Shown piece by piece: positions 11,012 through 22,161 of a stretch of DNA of 64,000 nt. The DNA comes from Gentiana macrophylla (lineage: Eukaryota > Streptophyta > Magnoliopsida > Gentianales > Gentianaceae): the NCBI GenBank assembly GCA_026214975.1, contig CM047808.1:9264267-9328266 (forward strand). The letters run 5' to 3'. Numbering within the stretch: the stretch's first letter is position 1; each line of letters opens with the position of its first letter. The translations under genes were made by a program, and so were the position numbers. Below the pieces are notes generated by a model. It saw only the letters and a program-made list of their open reading frames with translations, ran no database searches and was not told the origin of the DNA.

Positions 11012-12419
11012 ATGGGGGAAACCTCCAAATTCCACCCCAAATTCTTTCCATTTCCAATGTGAAAGCCTTGATTCGGTTACCTTGGACCTAAATACCGCCC
11101 TTACAATAGTTGGGCGACCCTTTAAGGTTCAAGACGCGTGTTCATGATGTGATTCATCACATCATCCTCCTACTAATGCCGCCGATAAGGAGGCTTATTT
11201 GAAGGCAAAAGCTGCGGATACCACCCTCTGGAATCGTCTTGACGCAGCTGTCTTACAGTGGATTTACGCCACTTTTTCACCGGATATCTTAAGCTCCATT
11301 CTTGTTGAAGACGACACGGCTGAAAATGCGTGGAACAGTGTCGCCGCCCTTTTTCAGGATAATCGCAATTCGCGTGCTATGTACCTAAATAAGGAGCTTT
11401 GTAACACCTCTCTGGCAGATTTCTCATCCACAGCAGCCTATTGCAATCACCTCAAATCATTGGCGGATCAACTCAAGAATGTCGGGTCTCCGGTCACCGA
11501 TAATGCCTTGGTTCTCAAATTGCTCCAGGGCCTGACAGAACAATACGGGAATTTTGTTACTGTCATTCAAAATAAGAAGACCTTACCCTCTTTTGCAGCA
11601 GCCCGGTCTAAGTTAGCGTTGGAGGAAACCACAATTTCTGAAAGGGTGAAGCTTGAATCATCTGCGTCTGCCTCTGCCATGGCTGCGTCGTCGGACCACC
11701 GGCAAAGCTCTCCGGCTGACCAGTCCATGTCCTCATCCCATTCTCGGTCTAAAAAGCAGAATACCCGATCCAAGGAAAATGGGGGAGGGCGAGGTCAATC
11801 TAGTGGTAGTCAGGGAGGTCAATCTGGATTTGGGCACCAGGGATTTGGGCAGCAGCAGCAGCACACCGGAAGAGGTGGTGGCCAATTCCAGCACTCATGG
11901 CAACAGCCGCCGTGGTGGGCCTTGTACCCTCCACCATGGGCAATGCCTCCGACGCCGTATCCTACCAGACCTGCTCAGCCATATGGACGGCCACCGGTGC
12001 AGCAGCAGCATGGAATTCTTGGTCAGCGCCCAATTCTTCCCCATCAGGCATATACAGCGGCCTCCACTCCGACAGATATTGCTGAGGCGCTGCACACAAT
12101 GGGGTTAAACCCTCCTGATCAGAACTGGTATATGGACACTGGGGCGACGTCTCACATGACGTCGTCGGCAGGTAATCTCTCGTCTTACGTTAATACGAGC
12201 ACTAATTCTAATATTCTTGCCGCCGGTAGTGGCCATTCAATTCCGGTTCGTGGTTCGGATGTGTCTCGTTGTCCCTCCACATCCCCGTTAATTTTAAATG
12301 ATGTCCTTCATGCTCCTCATCTCATTAAAAATTTGGTGTCTCATCGGAAAATTCACAATGAGATAATAATGTTTTTGTTGTCTTTGATCCTTATGGTTTT
12401 TACATGCATGATATACTGA
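11012..12419 (+). pseudogene. copia gag and protease, frameshifted
   Basis: The likely start is the ATG at 11012 (MGETSKFHPKF), but the frame breaks within 50 bp and resumes at about 11199. From there to 12419 it is open. First comes a UBN2-type gag domain (LWNRLDAAVLQWIYATF, AENAWNSVAALFQDNRNSRA). A Q/G/P-rich linker follows, then the aspartic protease signature WYMDTGATSHM at about 12129-12161. I find no CCHC zinc knuckle between gag and protease; its absence is typical of some copia lineages such as Ivana/Oryco (lineage is inference). The frame is lost after LILNDVLHAPHLIKNLVS at about 12340. Confidence 0.9.
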
Positions 12420-14327
12420 GACCGAACGTGTCTAATGAGGTGTAATAAAGACCGGAGACCTTTACCCCATTTCGCCAAAAAGCTCGGCCCGAGTAAATGC
12501 GCTTTTACGCCACTTCTCTTTGGCACAACCGGTTGGGTCATCCGGTGTGTCGATTTTAAATTCGCTTAAGCACAATAAACTCATTGATTGTACTAGTGCC
12601 TCTAGCTCTACTACGTGTCAATCTTGTATTCTTGGAAAACAGATTAAGTTGCCATTTGCTCGTTCGCATTATGTTACAATTTCACCATTTGATATTATTC
12701 ATAGTGATGTATGGACATCACCTATTTTAAGTTCGTCGGGTCATCGTTACTATGTCTTATTCTTGGATGATTTTTCTAATTTTACGTGGACGTTTCTATA
12801 TAAAAAAAATCTCAAGTCATACAATGTTTTTCGAAATTAAAATCCTACATTATCACCCAATTCGAGCGCCCAATTAAGAATATACAGTGCAATAATGGGG
12901 GAGAATATGTTAGTAATCCGTTTCGAGAATTTTGTACTACTAATGGCATTAATTTTCGCCTTTCTTGTCCACACACATCATCCCAAAATGGTAAAGCTGA
13001 GCGAAAAATCCGATCGATAAATAATATCATGCGCACCCTCCTTTTGCATGCCTCTGTGCCTTCGTGTTTTTGGCCTTATGCGTTACAAATGTCTACGTAT
13101 CTCCTAAATATACTTCCGAGTCGCTTGTTAAATCTTAAGTCTCCTCTTAGCGTTCTTTTCCAAAAAGACCCTTCGTATGATCACCTCCGTGTCTTCGGGT
13201 GTTTGTGTTTTCCTTTGTTTCCGTCAACAACCATTCACAAACTTCAGCCTCGATCCACTCCATGTGTGTTTTTGGGTTACCCGCTAGATCATCGGGGATA
13301 TCTGTGCTACGATTTATCGAGTCATAAAATCATCACGAGTCGTCACGTTCGGTTTAACGAGCTCGAATTCCCCTTTTCCAAAATGCACAATTCGGTCCCA
13401 GACTCTTATGATTTCCTTGAGTCTGGGCTTCCCCCTCTTCTGGCCCACCAGATTTTTAATAACCCTCCACCCAATCAGCCCGATGTCAACCCTCTGCCTA
13501 ACCAGCTAGACTTCAACCCACTACCCCAACAGCCTCCTATTCAGCCCAATGAAAACCCGCCCCAGGCCCAACAGCCACTAAACGCTGACTCACCAGTCCA
13601 GACCGTGAATCCTCCTCTCCTCCCGCGCCGTCGGCCTTCTACCCGAAGCCAAAGTGGTATTTCTGAGCCCAACCCGAAATACCAATCCTTTGCCACTACT
13701 CATAAAATAGCCGAACGATCTCTCTCTTCCATTACTCCTCTCGAGGCCCTTCGGGATCCGAATTGGAAAATGGCCATGAGCAGCGAGTATAATGCTCTTA
13801 TTGACAATAAGGCGTGGGATTTGGTACCCCGCCCGTCCGGAGTTAATATCATACGTTCTATGTGGATTTTTAATCATAAAGAAAAATCTGATGGTTCGTT
13901 TGAGCGACATAAAGCTCGTCTTGTAGGTGATGGCAACACTCAACGGGTGGGGGTTGACTGTGGAGAAAATTTTAGTCCGGTGGTCAAACCGGCTACGATT
14001 CGTACGGTTCTGAGTCTGGCACTATTTAAACTTTGGGATATCAGGCAGTTGGATGTTAAAAATGCGTTTTTACATGGCGAGTTGAACGAGGTCGTATACA
14101 TGCATCAACCGATGGGTTTTCGTGATTCGGCTCGTCCTGATTTTGTATGTAGGTTACGCAAGTCTCTTTACGGCCTCAAGCAGGCCCCCGGGCATGGTAT
14201 AAACGGTTTGCAAACTATGTTCTATCTACTGGGTTTACGAACAGTATTTCCGACACATCTTTGTTTATCTACCGCCATGGGTCTGATTTGGCTTACCTAC
14301 TGCTCTATGTTGACGATATTATTCTGA
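12420..14327 (+). pseudogene. copia integrase and start of reverse transcriptase
   Basis: Integrase is split over frames near 12500-12840 (CQSCILGKQIKLPFARSH zinc-binding Cys pair; IIHSDVW with the first Asp; YVLFLDDFSNFTW) and 12860-14327. The second catalytic Asp in the usual C-D-N-G-G-E motif is Asn here (CNNGGEY, codon AAT at 12891-12893). The Glu in NGKAERK is kept. Then follow FGCLCFPLF, GYPLDHRGYLCYD, a P/Q/N-rich linker, and the RT N-terminus: MSSEYNALIDNKAWDLVP, RHKARLVGDGNTQ, FSPVVKPATIRTVLSLAL, QLDVKNAFLHGEL, SLYGLKQAP. A frameshift follows at about 14195. Confidence 0.92.
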
Positions 14328-15273
14328 CGACATCCTCCCCACAGCTTCGGACTACACTTGTTGACCGCCTCCGGTCGGAGTTTTCTATGAAAGATTTGGG
14401 TCCTCTGAACTACTTTCTTGGCATCCGGGTCACTCGTCATCCGGACGGTATGTTTCTGTCTTAGAAAAAGTATCTTTCGCCGAGATTATTGACCGAAGTG
14501 GTATGAGTAAGCGTAAGCGGCGCTTACTCCGGAGTGGATACTAAAGGCAAGTGAGTGCATCCTCAGGGCTCCTTTGAAGACCCCACACTTTATCGCAGCC
14601 TCTATTTGGTGCTCTCCAATATCTCACCTTTACCCGGCCTGATATCTCGTATGCAGTCCAACAGGTTTGTTTGCACATGCATGATCCTCGGGTGGAGCAC
14701 ATGCAAGCTCTCAAACGTATCATTCGCTATCTTCAGGGTACTCTTAAGTTTGGATTGCATCTATATTCGTTACCTGTCACGAACCTCGTGGCTTATACTG
14801 ATGCAGATTGGGGCGGATGTCCCGACACGAGACGCTCCACCTCCGGGTATTGCGTATTTATAGGGGATAATTTGATATCATGGTCGTCCAAGCGACAACT
14901 GATGTTGTCCCGCTCTAGTGCAGAAGCAGAATACAGGGGTGTAGCAAATGTTGTAGCTGAGTCATGTTGGTTACGAAATTTGCTTCTAGAGCTTCATTGT
15001 CCCGTTGATAAGGCCACGTTTGTTTATTGTGATAATGTTAGTGCGGTCTATCTTTCGGGAAATCCGGTCCAACATCAACGTACGAAACATGTTGAGATGG
15101 ACATTCATTTTGTTCGGGAACGAGTTGCCCGTGGGGAGGTTCGAGTTCACCATGTTCCTTCGCGGTATCAGATTGCTAACATTTTTACGAAAGGACTACC
15201 ACTTATTCTCTTTGACGATTTTCGGACCAGTCTCAGCGTACGAGGACCTCCCGTTTCGACTGAGGGGGTGTGA
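14261..15273 (+). pseudogene. copia reverse transcriptase catalytic part and RNase H
   Basis: 14261-14464 holds the RT active site (LLLYVDDIILT, the YVDD box) and FSMKDLGPLNYFLGI, then a stop. A further frame break lies between about 14465 and 14670. 14671-15273 is an open RNase H domain: HMQALKRIIRYLQGT, AYTDADWGGCPDTRRSTSGY, SWSSKRQLMLSRSSAEAEYR, FVYCDNVSAVYL, RTKHVEMDIHFVRE, FTKGLP. Its TGA overlaps the first bases of the 3' LTR. Confidence 0.93.
15259..15270 (+). promoter_or_regulatory. polypurine tract of copia element
   Basis: The purine-rich ACTGAGGGGGTG abuts the 3' LTR and would prime plus-strand synthesis. Confidence 0.85.
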
Positions 15274-15473
15274 TGGAATATATATGTTAATAATCTTGTA
15301 TTTATTAATATATTTAGTCTAGTCAAATATTCTTGTATTGATTCTAGTCAAATAGGAGGTAATTAGTCCTTGATCTTAGCCTTACAATTAGCTAAGTAGT
15401 TATGGATTTGTAATATATATATTGTAACCACAAATCAATGAGAAGCTACGGAAAATATTCACAAAATATTTCA
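15271..15473 (+). repeat. 3' LTR of copia element
   Basis: 203 bp, starting TGATGGAATATAT and ending in TTTCA, followed by the target duplication ATAAC at 15474-15478. Confidence 0.96.
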
Positions 15474-15538
15474 ATAACTAGAAATGGACGCAGACCTGCC
15501 ACATATATTCATACTTTTTGACAAGGGGATATCAAAGC

Positions 15539-15994
15539 CTGCATCATAATTAAGAGAAATGATTATTATTTCCATAATAAATATCCACAACAAAGTGACA
15601 CAATAACTTTGTTTATCATTTTATTTTTTAGGACACATTTGAGTCAATAGGTCCAACATCATAATCAATGGTTTAAAAGTGTGTTATGAAACTTTGTTAT
15701 GCATATTTGTTGTGCTCCTTAATTAAATACTTGAAAACAAATATCAAAGTAAATATATATCCGGTAATAACTAACTAAATAAATAAAATAAAAGAATAAC
15801 ATTGTAAAGTCCCCCAGACCTACGAATCTAAGTTCAATTCTCCTACCAATTAAAGAAAAAGGAAAAAATTCTACAACCACCGTCACCTATAAGCTTAACA
15901 ACGTGTTGAGATCATCTGTCTAAGACGTAGTTTTTATTTAGGCGCTGAAATTAAACATACATCTTAGACTTACAACAATAAACAACAACAGTTA
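15539..15994. other. intron sequence of gene copy A
   Basis: AT-rich intron between exons 2 and 3 of the minus-strand gene. A block around 15806-15895 (AAGTTCAATTCTCCTACCA and flanks) is matched at 22814-22870 in copy B. Confidence 0.55.
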
Positions 15995-16212
15995 TCATAA
16001 AATCTCTCTTGCGGTGCACTATATTCTACATTTTCAAGCTAAAAGAAGAAAATAATAAAACCCGAAATCATAAAATCTCTCGTAATACACTATAATCTTC
16101 ATTTACAAGCTAAAACGAGAGAATAATGAAACCTGAAATCATGAAATCTCTCGTACCGTACACTATAATCTTCATCTTCAAGCTAAAACAAGAAGATAAT
16201 GAAACCCGAAAT
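15995..16212 (-). repeat. three tandem 71-74-bp exon-like units in copy A
   Basis: Units start at 15995, 16069 and 16140 (TCATAAAATCTCTC and variants). Read on the minus strand, each unit has an acceptor-like TTTTAG|CTTGAA, about 50 nt of exon-like sequence, and then GT. Only the unit nearest exon 1 (16182-16133) stays open in the frame set by exon 1; the 15995 unit reads a stop. Copy B also has three units (the second split by the gypsy element) and copy C has two. Confidence 0.75.
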
Positions 16213-16450
16213 GCCACAAAGAAAGAAGAAGGCGACACGATTCTTACCGGAGAAACGAGCCAAACCTCCTCACACACATCTTAAACGATTGGCTCTCCTC
16301 TCCTAAACAACACTCCTACAAGTGAAGAAAAGAGACGAAGAAATTGGGAAGGAAATAAGAAGAGAAGAAAAAAAAAAGAAAAAAGTAAATCTGTTTATTT
16401 TAACGATGTTCTTTAGTACAATGTCGAATAAAAGTGTCCCATTGGCGTCT

Positions 16451-17642
16451 TCCCCATGTCCTGTCCCATGTAAAATTAATGACATGCAATTATGTACACA
16501 AAAAACCCGTTGCCTCTTCACAAGGAATTTTTATGTGTCGTCTCATCCTTACGTTACACGGAGACATCAATTTATGTGTATTAATTGTTTTTATAAGTTT
16601 TTGGCGAATGTCTGGTCCAACTACAAGTATGACTTGATGATCCGGAGCCAATGATTAGGACTATTGCGGTATTATTAATATTATGGATACTTTTAGTGAC
16701 TTGTACGACCACGGACTAATAAAACACCGACACTTTGATATGATTGTCATGAGTTATGTCTTCTACGAATTTTTCATTATCTATGTATAAAATTCGTTAA
16801 AAAAAATTATCATCAAATATAATATTCTCTCAAATTGAACATTGAACTGTACTTTGTAAAGATTGAGAGAAAAAAATTATTGTATAAGAAGGTCATATAT
16901 GGATATATTCATCTCTACAACGAGGAAGCGTTAATCCGGACATATATCAATAACACATCCAATCATTGCCGTGTTATCTCATTTTCTTAAGGAAACTTCG
17001 TTAGTGTCAAAATGTGACAGTCCACACTGTAATATTATAACGACATTTGATTTAAAGATAATTATACAACAACATATAATCAACACACTTAAATACGTGT
17101 GTCATCCAATGTACATAATCTTTCAACACACTTCCACATATTACACGTCTAACTGTCGACACACTTTAATGATGAGATACGTTACTATCTTCATAATTAA
17201 CATAAAAATGAGGTAATAATGGTCCGACCCGGTCAAATCCGATCAACCCGATTGGGTTTAACTCACTACACTAACATAACCTTGCTCAACCAATAAAACA
17301 TGCATAATGATTTCTTACTACATTCTTAGACATAATTTGATTGTTGTTCACAAGTGAATACCGGTTCCTTAGTAGGACTCAACTCAGAAAGTAAAAGCTC
17401 ACTGTAACTTTAATGCCTAACCTCCGTTTTTAATTGGTGATAATCATTTATATGCGATTTATTTCATTATCTTTTAAGTATAAAAATGATCAAGGACGTC
17501 CGTGTGTAATCGCGGTCCTAAGTGAATTTTTTGTTTTAGCCCTTGATTGTAAATAATATAATTGTATAGCAGTGTTACAATGGATGCACGTTAGATTTGC
17601 GGGAGAATGAGTCTCAATCGCATATTTTATGTTTAATTTAAC
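16451..17642. other. no gene seen
   Basis: AT-rich sequence upstream of copy A. The open frames here have no domain or splice support. Confidence 0.5.
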
Positions 17643-18131
17643 CAGGGGCGGATGCACCCTTATGGGAGGGGGGCATTCGTCCCCTCGGATCCGGAGAATA
17701 CACTATTATATCTATGTTATGTATTTTTCGCCCCTTATAAAATTTATTTTCGCCCCTATCATCTATAATAATCCGATAATTTTCCATAAAATATTTGTCA
17801 TGTAAATAAAAATATATAGTTATATATTACCAAAGTGATACATTTAGAAAAATATTAATCGGTAGCATATTATTGGTTTCCGTCGAAAACACTGTTTGTA
17901 ATGTTTTAAATCTTTATTCCTCGAAGTAAAAGAGTTAATGCGTTCGGATTTTGCGATATATAGTAGTGTTTTTCTTATCATATAAAACGAAATGTATAGT
18001 CGTGTTTTTTTTGCGATGTATAGTAGGTTTTTTTTATCGTAGGGGCAGAAAAAACATTACTATTCATTTTTTTACTGCAAAAATTCTGTAGAATTGTCGC
18101 CCCCGTTGTCCGGGATCCCCATCCGCCCCTG
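17643..18131 (+). mobile_element. hAT-like non-autonomous element, 489 bp
   Basis: Terminal inverted repeats CAGGGGCGGATG and CATCCGCCCCTG bound the element. Flanks AATTTAAC and AAGATAAC match at 6 of 8 positions, as for a decayed 8-bp hAT target duplication. The interior is non-coding, with GCGATGTATAGTAG-type repeats. Related copies lie at 47642-48645 and 58793-59133. Confidence 0.82.
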
Positions 18132-18260
18132 AAGATAACAGAAAATTTGCGGAAGGGTAATTTTTTTACATTGATAACAAAATTGTCAAATTTAAATATA
18201 AATGGCTAGTCACAAACTTGATCAATAGATTAGGATGATTTATACAAATCATTATAAAAT

Positions 18261-20225
18261 TGTAAAACTCCTCACCTCTTATTAAGGATATTTTAGTCAT
18301 TTCGAAATTAGTTTTCCTTTTCTTTTTTTCATTTTCCTTTTATTTTTAAGTTATTTTCCTCCAAATCTTTGAAAACCAACCTAGGGCTTCAAAAAGCCTA
18401 GATATATGCTTCCAGACAGCCCCCAAAGGCATAATTTGCGTTCTGGTTGAAACTTGGACCGGTTTCCCTAAACGTCACCTGGGGAAGCGCCCCAGTTCAT
18501 GTCCAGGGCAAGTTCTGGGCAACCCAGTCAAGTTCTGGGAAATCCAGGGCATGTTCGGGGAAATCTAGGACTGACCGGCATACTTATCCAAGGGTTTAAG
18601 AACCGATTATAGCTCGTTCATCCTTTGGCTTATGTTTCGGCTCGTCTTTAAGGTAAGGAGTTCTTCTTATCAAAAAGATTCATTTTTGGTGTCAAGATTA
18701 TGTTTTTATGTGTTTTATTATCATTTTCATGATGGTATTGCACGAAATAGAACATAATTATGTGTTGCATATTTTCCGGGTACTTGTTGACCGAAGCCCG
18801 ACCTTGAGCTAAAGCCTGGTCGGGTTTCTGTCTCTCCATCCGAAAGCGGTGCGGACCGAGTCCTAGTGTTTGATTCAGGTGTGTGCAGGGTGCGGCGTGT
18901 CCCGAGCTAAAGCCTGGCATGCTTAATCGGCCCTCCGCTCGGGAAAGCGTCCGGGGTGAATCCCAGACTCAGCTTTTGTGTGTCATGTGTCTAGAAACCA
19001 TGTCTAGACTAAAGCCTGGGCCGGTGTCCCGGCCCTTCACCCGGGAAACCGCATGGGCGATCCTCGGGGTCGAGTTTCTGGGGCGATCGCACTCTACAAT
19101 GAGTTCTCCATAAAGTTGTTTTTGAGTCCTATCTGGGTTTTAGATACTGTTTTCATGGTAATGGTGGGGACATGATGGTAGTTCGGTGTTGTTATGGTTT
19201 TTAGATGTTCCCATACGTTAGACATGATCTTACGTGCCTTTTGTGCTCTAATGTACTTATGTGTTTTGCTCCATCATGCTTGGCAAGGTCGCGGTTATTG
19301 GTAATGTAGTGGTGTCATAGGTCCTTAATTCCCATGTCGGAGGTATGACTAATTATGCTAATCCATGTCGTTCTCGAGATGGCGGTTCCTAATTTCCGTG
19401 GGTCCCTAATTCTCACGATTGCAGGTGTATTAGTTGTATTAGCCGTGTTGTACACCGTGTCCCTTAGTTAAGTGTCTTGGAGCCACGTAATGAATATAGC
19501 CATGAAAAGAAAAGACATGTGACATGACAAGTTAAGAATGCGGCTATGTTAAATAAGTAAGTACTTAATGTAACTGACAAGTATATGCAAGATGAAACAA
19601 AGTAGTTAATGAGTCATGTTTTCTAATGAATCGTCAATTGTGGCTTTACGGTGGCTTTCTTTTACGTTTCAAGTTATGTTTTGAAGATAGTTTCTAAAGA
19701 TTCCAAGTTGTGTATTTAAGCTATTTGCAAACTGGATAGCGTAGATTCAAGTCGTGTCTCCCGGCTTATGACAACCATGAATCTCCTTTTTTATCTTCTT
19801 TTTCCTTATTGAGCATCTAGTTAGTGCTCACTCTTTTATTTGGAATAAGAAGAATGCAGATACATACTTATTTCACGGCGAACTTGGTGTGCTAGCTTAG
19901 GAGTGGAGCAATTGAGTCGTTTATGTTTTATTTTCCTTTTGTAGTTGTTCCTTCTTTTCCAATCAAGTGAGTTGTATTGGATAGTAGTTTTGCTTTCAGT
20001 TATTTATGATTTGGTTTGACATCAGTTGTATTTTGGTTGATGGTTGTTATTGAAAGACCCTGAGGGTCTATTTCCCGAGTCTTCTGCTTGTTTTATTTCG
20101 TGCGAACTGTTAATTACTCTGATATGACACGAGACTTACGTGAGATTTATGGTTTAGTCTAAATGTCACGTGCCGAACGTGTCGTGTCCAGATAAGAACT
20201 CGATATTCGGGACACGGGCGTTACA
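18261..20225 (+). mobile_element. solo LTR of a Ty3/gypsy element, 1,965 bp
   Basis: It starts TGTAAAACTCC, ends GGGCGTTACA, and is flanked on both sides by AAAAT (18256-18260 and 20226-20230). Its 3' end (TGCCGAACGT ... GGGCGTTACA) matches the end of the gypsy LTR at 31835, so it belongs to a related lineage. The paralogous sequence at about 40520-40545 shows the uninterrupted site. It contains three units of about 100 bp with CTAAAGCCTGG at 18808, 18907 and 19008. No internal domain remains, so LTR-LTR recombination is likely. Confidence 0.9.
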
Positions 20226-20803
20226 AAAATATATATCAAGTGATATACACCATATACTTTGATATGTATTTATTTATTTATTTTAGATTATAAGATGAAA
20301 AAATGTGGTGAAAATAATAATGTGCAATACATGATAATTGTAGAAATTGTATAACAGAACATATCAATTCAAATTGTCATTAAGTTAGTATTTACTGGAT
20401 TTATATACCTTATTTTTATTTTTTATTTTATTTACTACACCTTAATAATGTCTTGTACAGAGAAAATACTGAGTTGGAAAAAAAAGCGCTAGAGACGCTT
20501 GTTATTCACTTTGGCCCTTTAGCGCCTCGACTCGAATATTTGATAGATATTGTTATGAATCGTTTGATCATACCCCGAAATATTTTTCGAGGCATGAATC
20601 CTCGTTCATGAATAAGAGTGGTATAAACACAAGCGTAAAATAAATTCATACATACTCAATCGGCAATACTACTACAATCCCGGAATCATAATACTACTAC
20701 AGATCGAAAGTCTTCATACATCTCAGCCAAACGATAAGAGTACCGTCCCGAATATATAATAAAGTCCATCAAGACAATAGAACACATAATATAATGCCCT
20801 AAA
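20226..20803. other. 3' flank of gene copy B, duplicated elsewhere
   Basis: 20226-20470 is paralogous to 40525-41900, and 20470-20803 to 56730-57110. At 20311-20322 it shows AAAATAATAATG intact, the empty form of the site holding the MITE at 40629-41491. Confidence 0.75.
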
Positions 20804-21037
20804 CTATTTTAACTTGTAATCCTTCAAAACCTTGGTTGCCACCACCAACCTGAAATTAATCTAAAAAAAATGATAGAGATAAAGAATATGAGCAAACTAC
20901 AACATATGCTCGTAAAAAGTAACAACAAAAAAAGTTTTATGTAAATTACCGAGTTAATTAATGGATCGTAATATTAGCACAAAATTAGTAACATAAATAA
21001 AAACTAATAATACATATCTATATTTCGGATCACATCG

Positions 21038-21295
21038 ATGTTTTTTTCCGTCTCATTGAACCATTCTGGATGGTCCAAAAATCTTGAAGAATCATTTGCT
21101 TATGATGTTATCAACTCTTCTCCTCAACCGCCACTTTTGATCGAAACGGATAATTTTACGCAGCCGCGGCGTGGTTCTGACTCACCGAACCATTCTGGAC
21201 GGTCCACTTTCATTTTCAATAGCACTCTATTCTACGAATTTAGTAAATCAATGTGCCCACTGCCCGGCTCTGGATTCTGTATAATGTATCTTTGA
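21038..21295 (+). other. ORF with in-frame repeat, paralogue of 57487-57780
   Basis: An 85-codon frame whose sequence NLEESFAYDVINSSPQ, PPLLIETDNFTQPRRGSDS is closely matched by LEELFSYDVINSSPQQPLLI at 57487-57780. The peptide restarts a similar motif (SLNHSGWSK, then SPNHSGRS), indicating an internal repeat of about 40 aa. Conservation of reading frame between two diverged copies suggests past coding function. I do not recognise the family. It could be a captured exon or part of a transposon gene. Confidence 0.45.
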
Positions 21296-21672
21296 CGCCA
21301 GCACGAGCTGCCAATAGTTCCGCCTCTTTCCTGCCAGCACGAGCTGTTCCGCCTCTTTCCCGCCTCTTTCTAATACCTATGCATTACCTTATACTTAAGC
21401 GGTTCTTTTAGTTCCTGCTTAATTTCTAATTTGTAATTCTTTAGTAGTACGAAATTAATATATTGTTCTAACCGTCAAAATAATCATATTATGCAGACGA
21501 TTTATTGAGCAGGACCTTGTGTCGCGGTAAGGCCGGCCTGGATATTTTTTGGCCTTCGACGACTTCGCCTGTCAAAAAAATCAATTTAGTTACTAGATAA
21601 TCCCGTACGCTAATTAAATATACTTATAGATCTTCAGTAGATAGGGTCTTTTTTCTTGGCACACAAAGGTAC
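21296..21672. other. intergenic, with a GGCCGGCC hAT fragment
   Basis: A short duplicated GAGCTGTTCCGCCTCTTTC run lies around 21316-21370. At 21531-21575, AAGGCCGGCCTGG with TTGGCCTTCGACGA matches the start of the hAT-like element at 38826. Confidence 0.55.
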
Positions 21673-22161
21673 CTGACTAATATACCATAGGCCATCAGCT
21701 AAGCAGCTAAACACTAGAAATATGATGCCACGTGCCCAATGTTTCTTGGAAGTTGATAAAGCAAGTCTAGAATGCACTATATCATGAGCGATATGGAATG
21801 ATCTGCCTTTGCATAGAGCAATTGTGAGTGCTCCACCAATGCATACTAGGCCATACAGACTTTTGATTATTCCAACTCTTGTTTTCGGTTCCAATGTCTC
21901 AATTCTTCTGAACCCAAACAAAAACAAAATTACCAAGTTGTAATTGTAATTAGGATTGTTAAAGATAAGTAATTATCATAATGATGAAGGAAGGATATGA
22001 AATTGATACCTAAAAATTATTGAGAAGAAAAAAGTAACAAGGGACACGTGGTTCATGGAGTTTGTAGCATAAGTGGATGTTGTATCTGCAAGTCCGCGTA
22101 TGAGTATATTAATTAAGTTACAACCCAAAGAAAAAAGTAACAACGGGCGAAAAAGTAACAA
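21673..22161 (-). pseudogene. WAT1-related (EamA-type) transporter fragment
   Basis: Two exons: 22161-22010 (donor TTTAG|GTATC) and 21907-21673 (acceptor GGTTCAG, donor CAG|GTACC), joined in phase. The peptide reads GLADTTSTYATNSMNHV, SLVTFFFSIIFR|RIETLE, GIIKSLYGLVCIGGALTIA, GLWYISQ. This matches the plant WAT1/MtN21 drug-metabolite-transporter pattern in order: a GLxxTSxTxA motif, a TFxxxxxFR.E segment, a GGA-containing membrane helix and a W..SQ helix. These are integral membrane exporters; WAT1 itself is a vacuolar auxin transporter. Only the middle of an approximately 350-aa protein is present and no start or later exons are seen, so I call it a fragment. Part of its first exon is duplicated at 22163-22225. 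Confidence 0.72.

Larger units (their letters stand above)
10705..15473 (+). mobile_element. Ty1/copia retrotransposon with both LTRs and TSD
   Basis: A structurally complete element of 4,769 bp with 203-bp LTRs (10705-10907 and 15271-15473), TG...CA ends, primer-binding site, polypurine tract and the 5-bp target duplication ATAAC. Domain order is gag, protease, integrase, reverse transcriptase, RNase H, the copia order. By my alignment the LTRs differ at 3 of 203 positions, so insertion was recent. The coding region nevertheless has several frameshifts and a changed integrase catalytic residue. It lies inside exon 3 of gene copy A, in the opposite orientation. Confidence 0.97.
8568..16279 (-). 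pseudogene. small four-exon gene, copy A, disrupted by copia
   Basis: A phase-consistent model on the minus strand. Exon 1 (16279-16248) encodes MCVRRFGSFL. Exon 2 (16182-16133) encodes LKMKIIVYGTRDFMIS. Exon 3 (15538-15479 plus 10704-10611, 154 nt) reads FDIPLSKSMNICGRSA, then YMVENYENDNGRGVYFKDEA and KKHRYVPKY. The last exon starts at 8574. The donors after exons 1 and 3 (CG|GTAAGAA, AG|GTATGAA) are good; the exon 2 donor (CAG|GTTTCA) is weak. The copia element 10705-15473 sits inside exon 3. The terminal exon reads TTA TAG, an immediate stop, unlike copy B. The TRIM at 8605 and a tandem repeat at 9770-10260 also lie in the locus. I do not recognise the product. Homologous blocks at 20.6-32.1 kb and 56.7-58.6 kb show that it is a multi-copy family. 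The model is inference; the homology between copies is seen directly. Confidence 0.5.

Noticed and set aside
11653..12108. A 151-codon frame on the plus strand
   Set aside because: Shadow of the copia gag frame.
13590..13943. A 117-codon minus-strand frame
   Set aside because: Antisense shadow of copia integrase-RT.
18883..19113. A 76-codon plus-strand frame
   Set aside because: Falls in the GC-rich repeats of about 100 bp inside the solo LTR.
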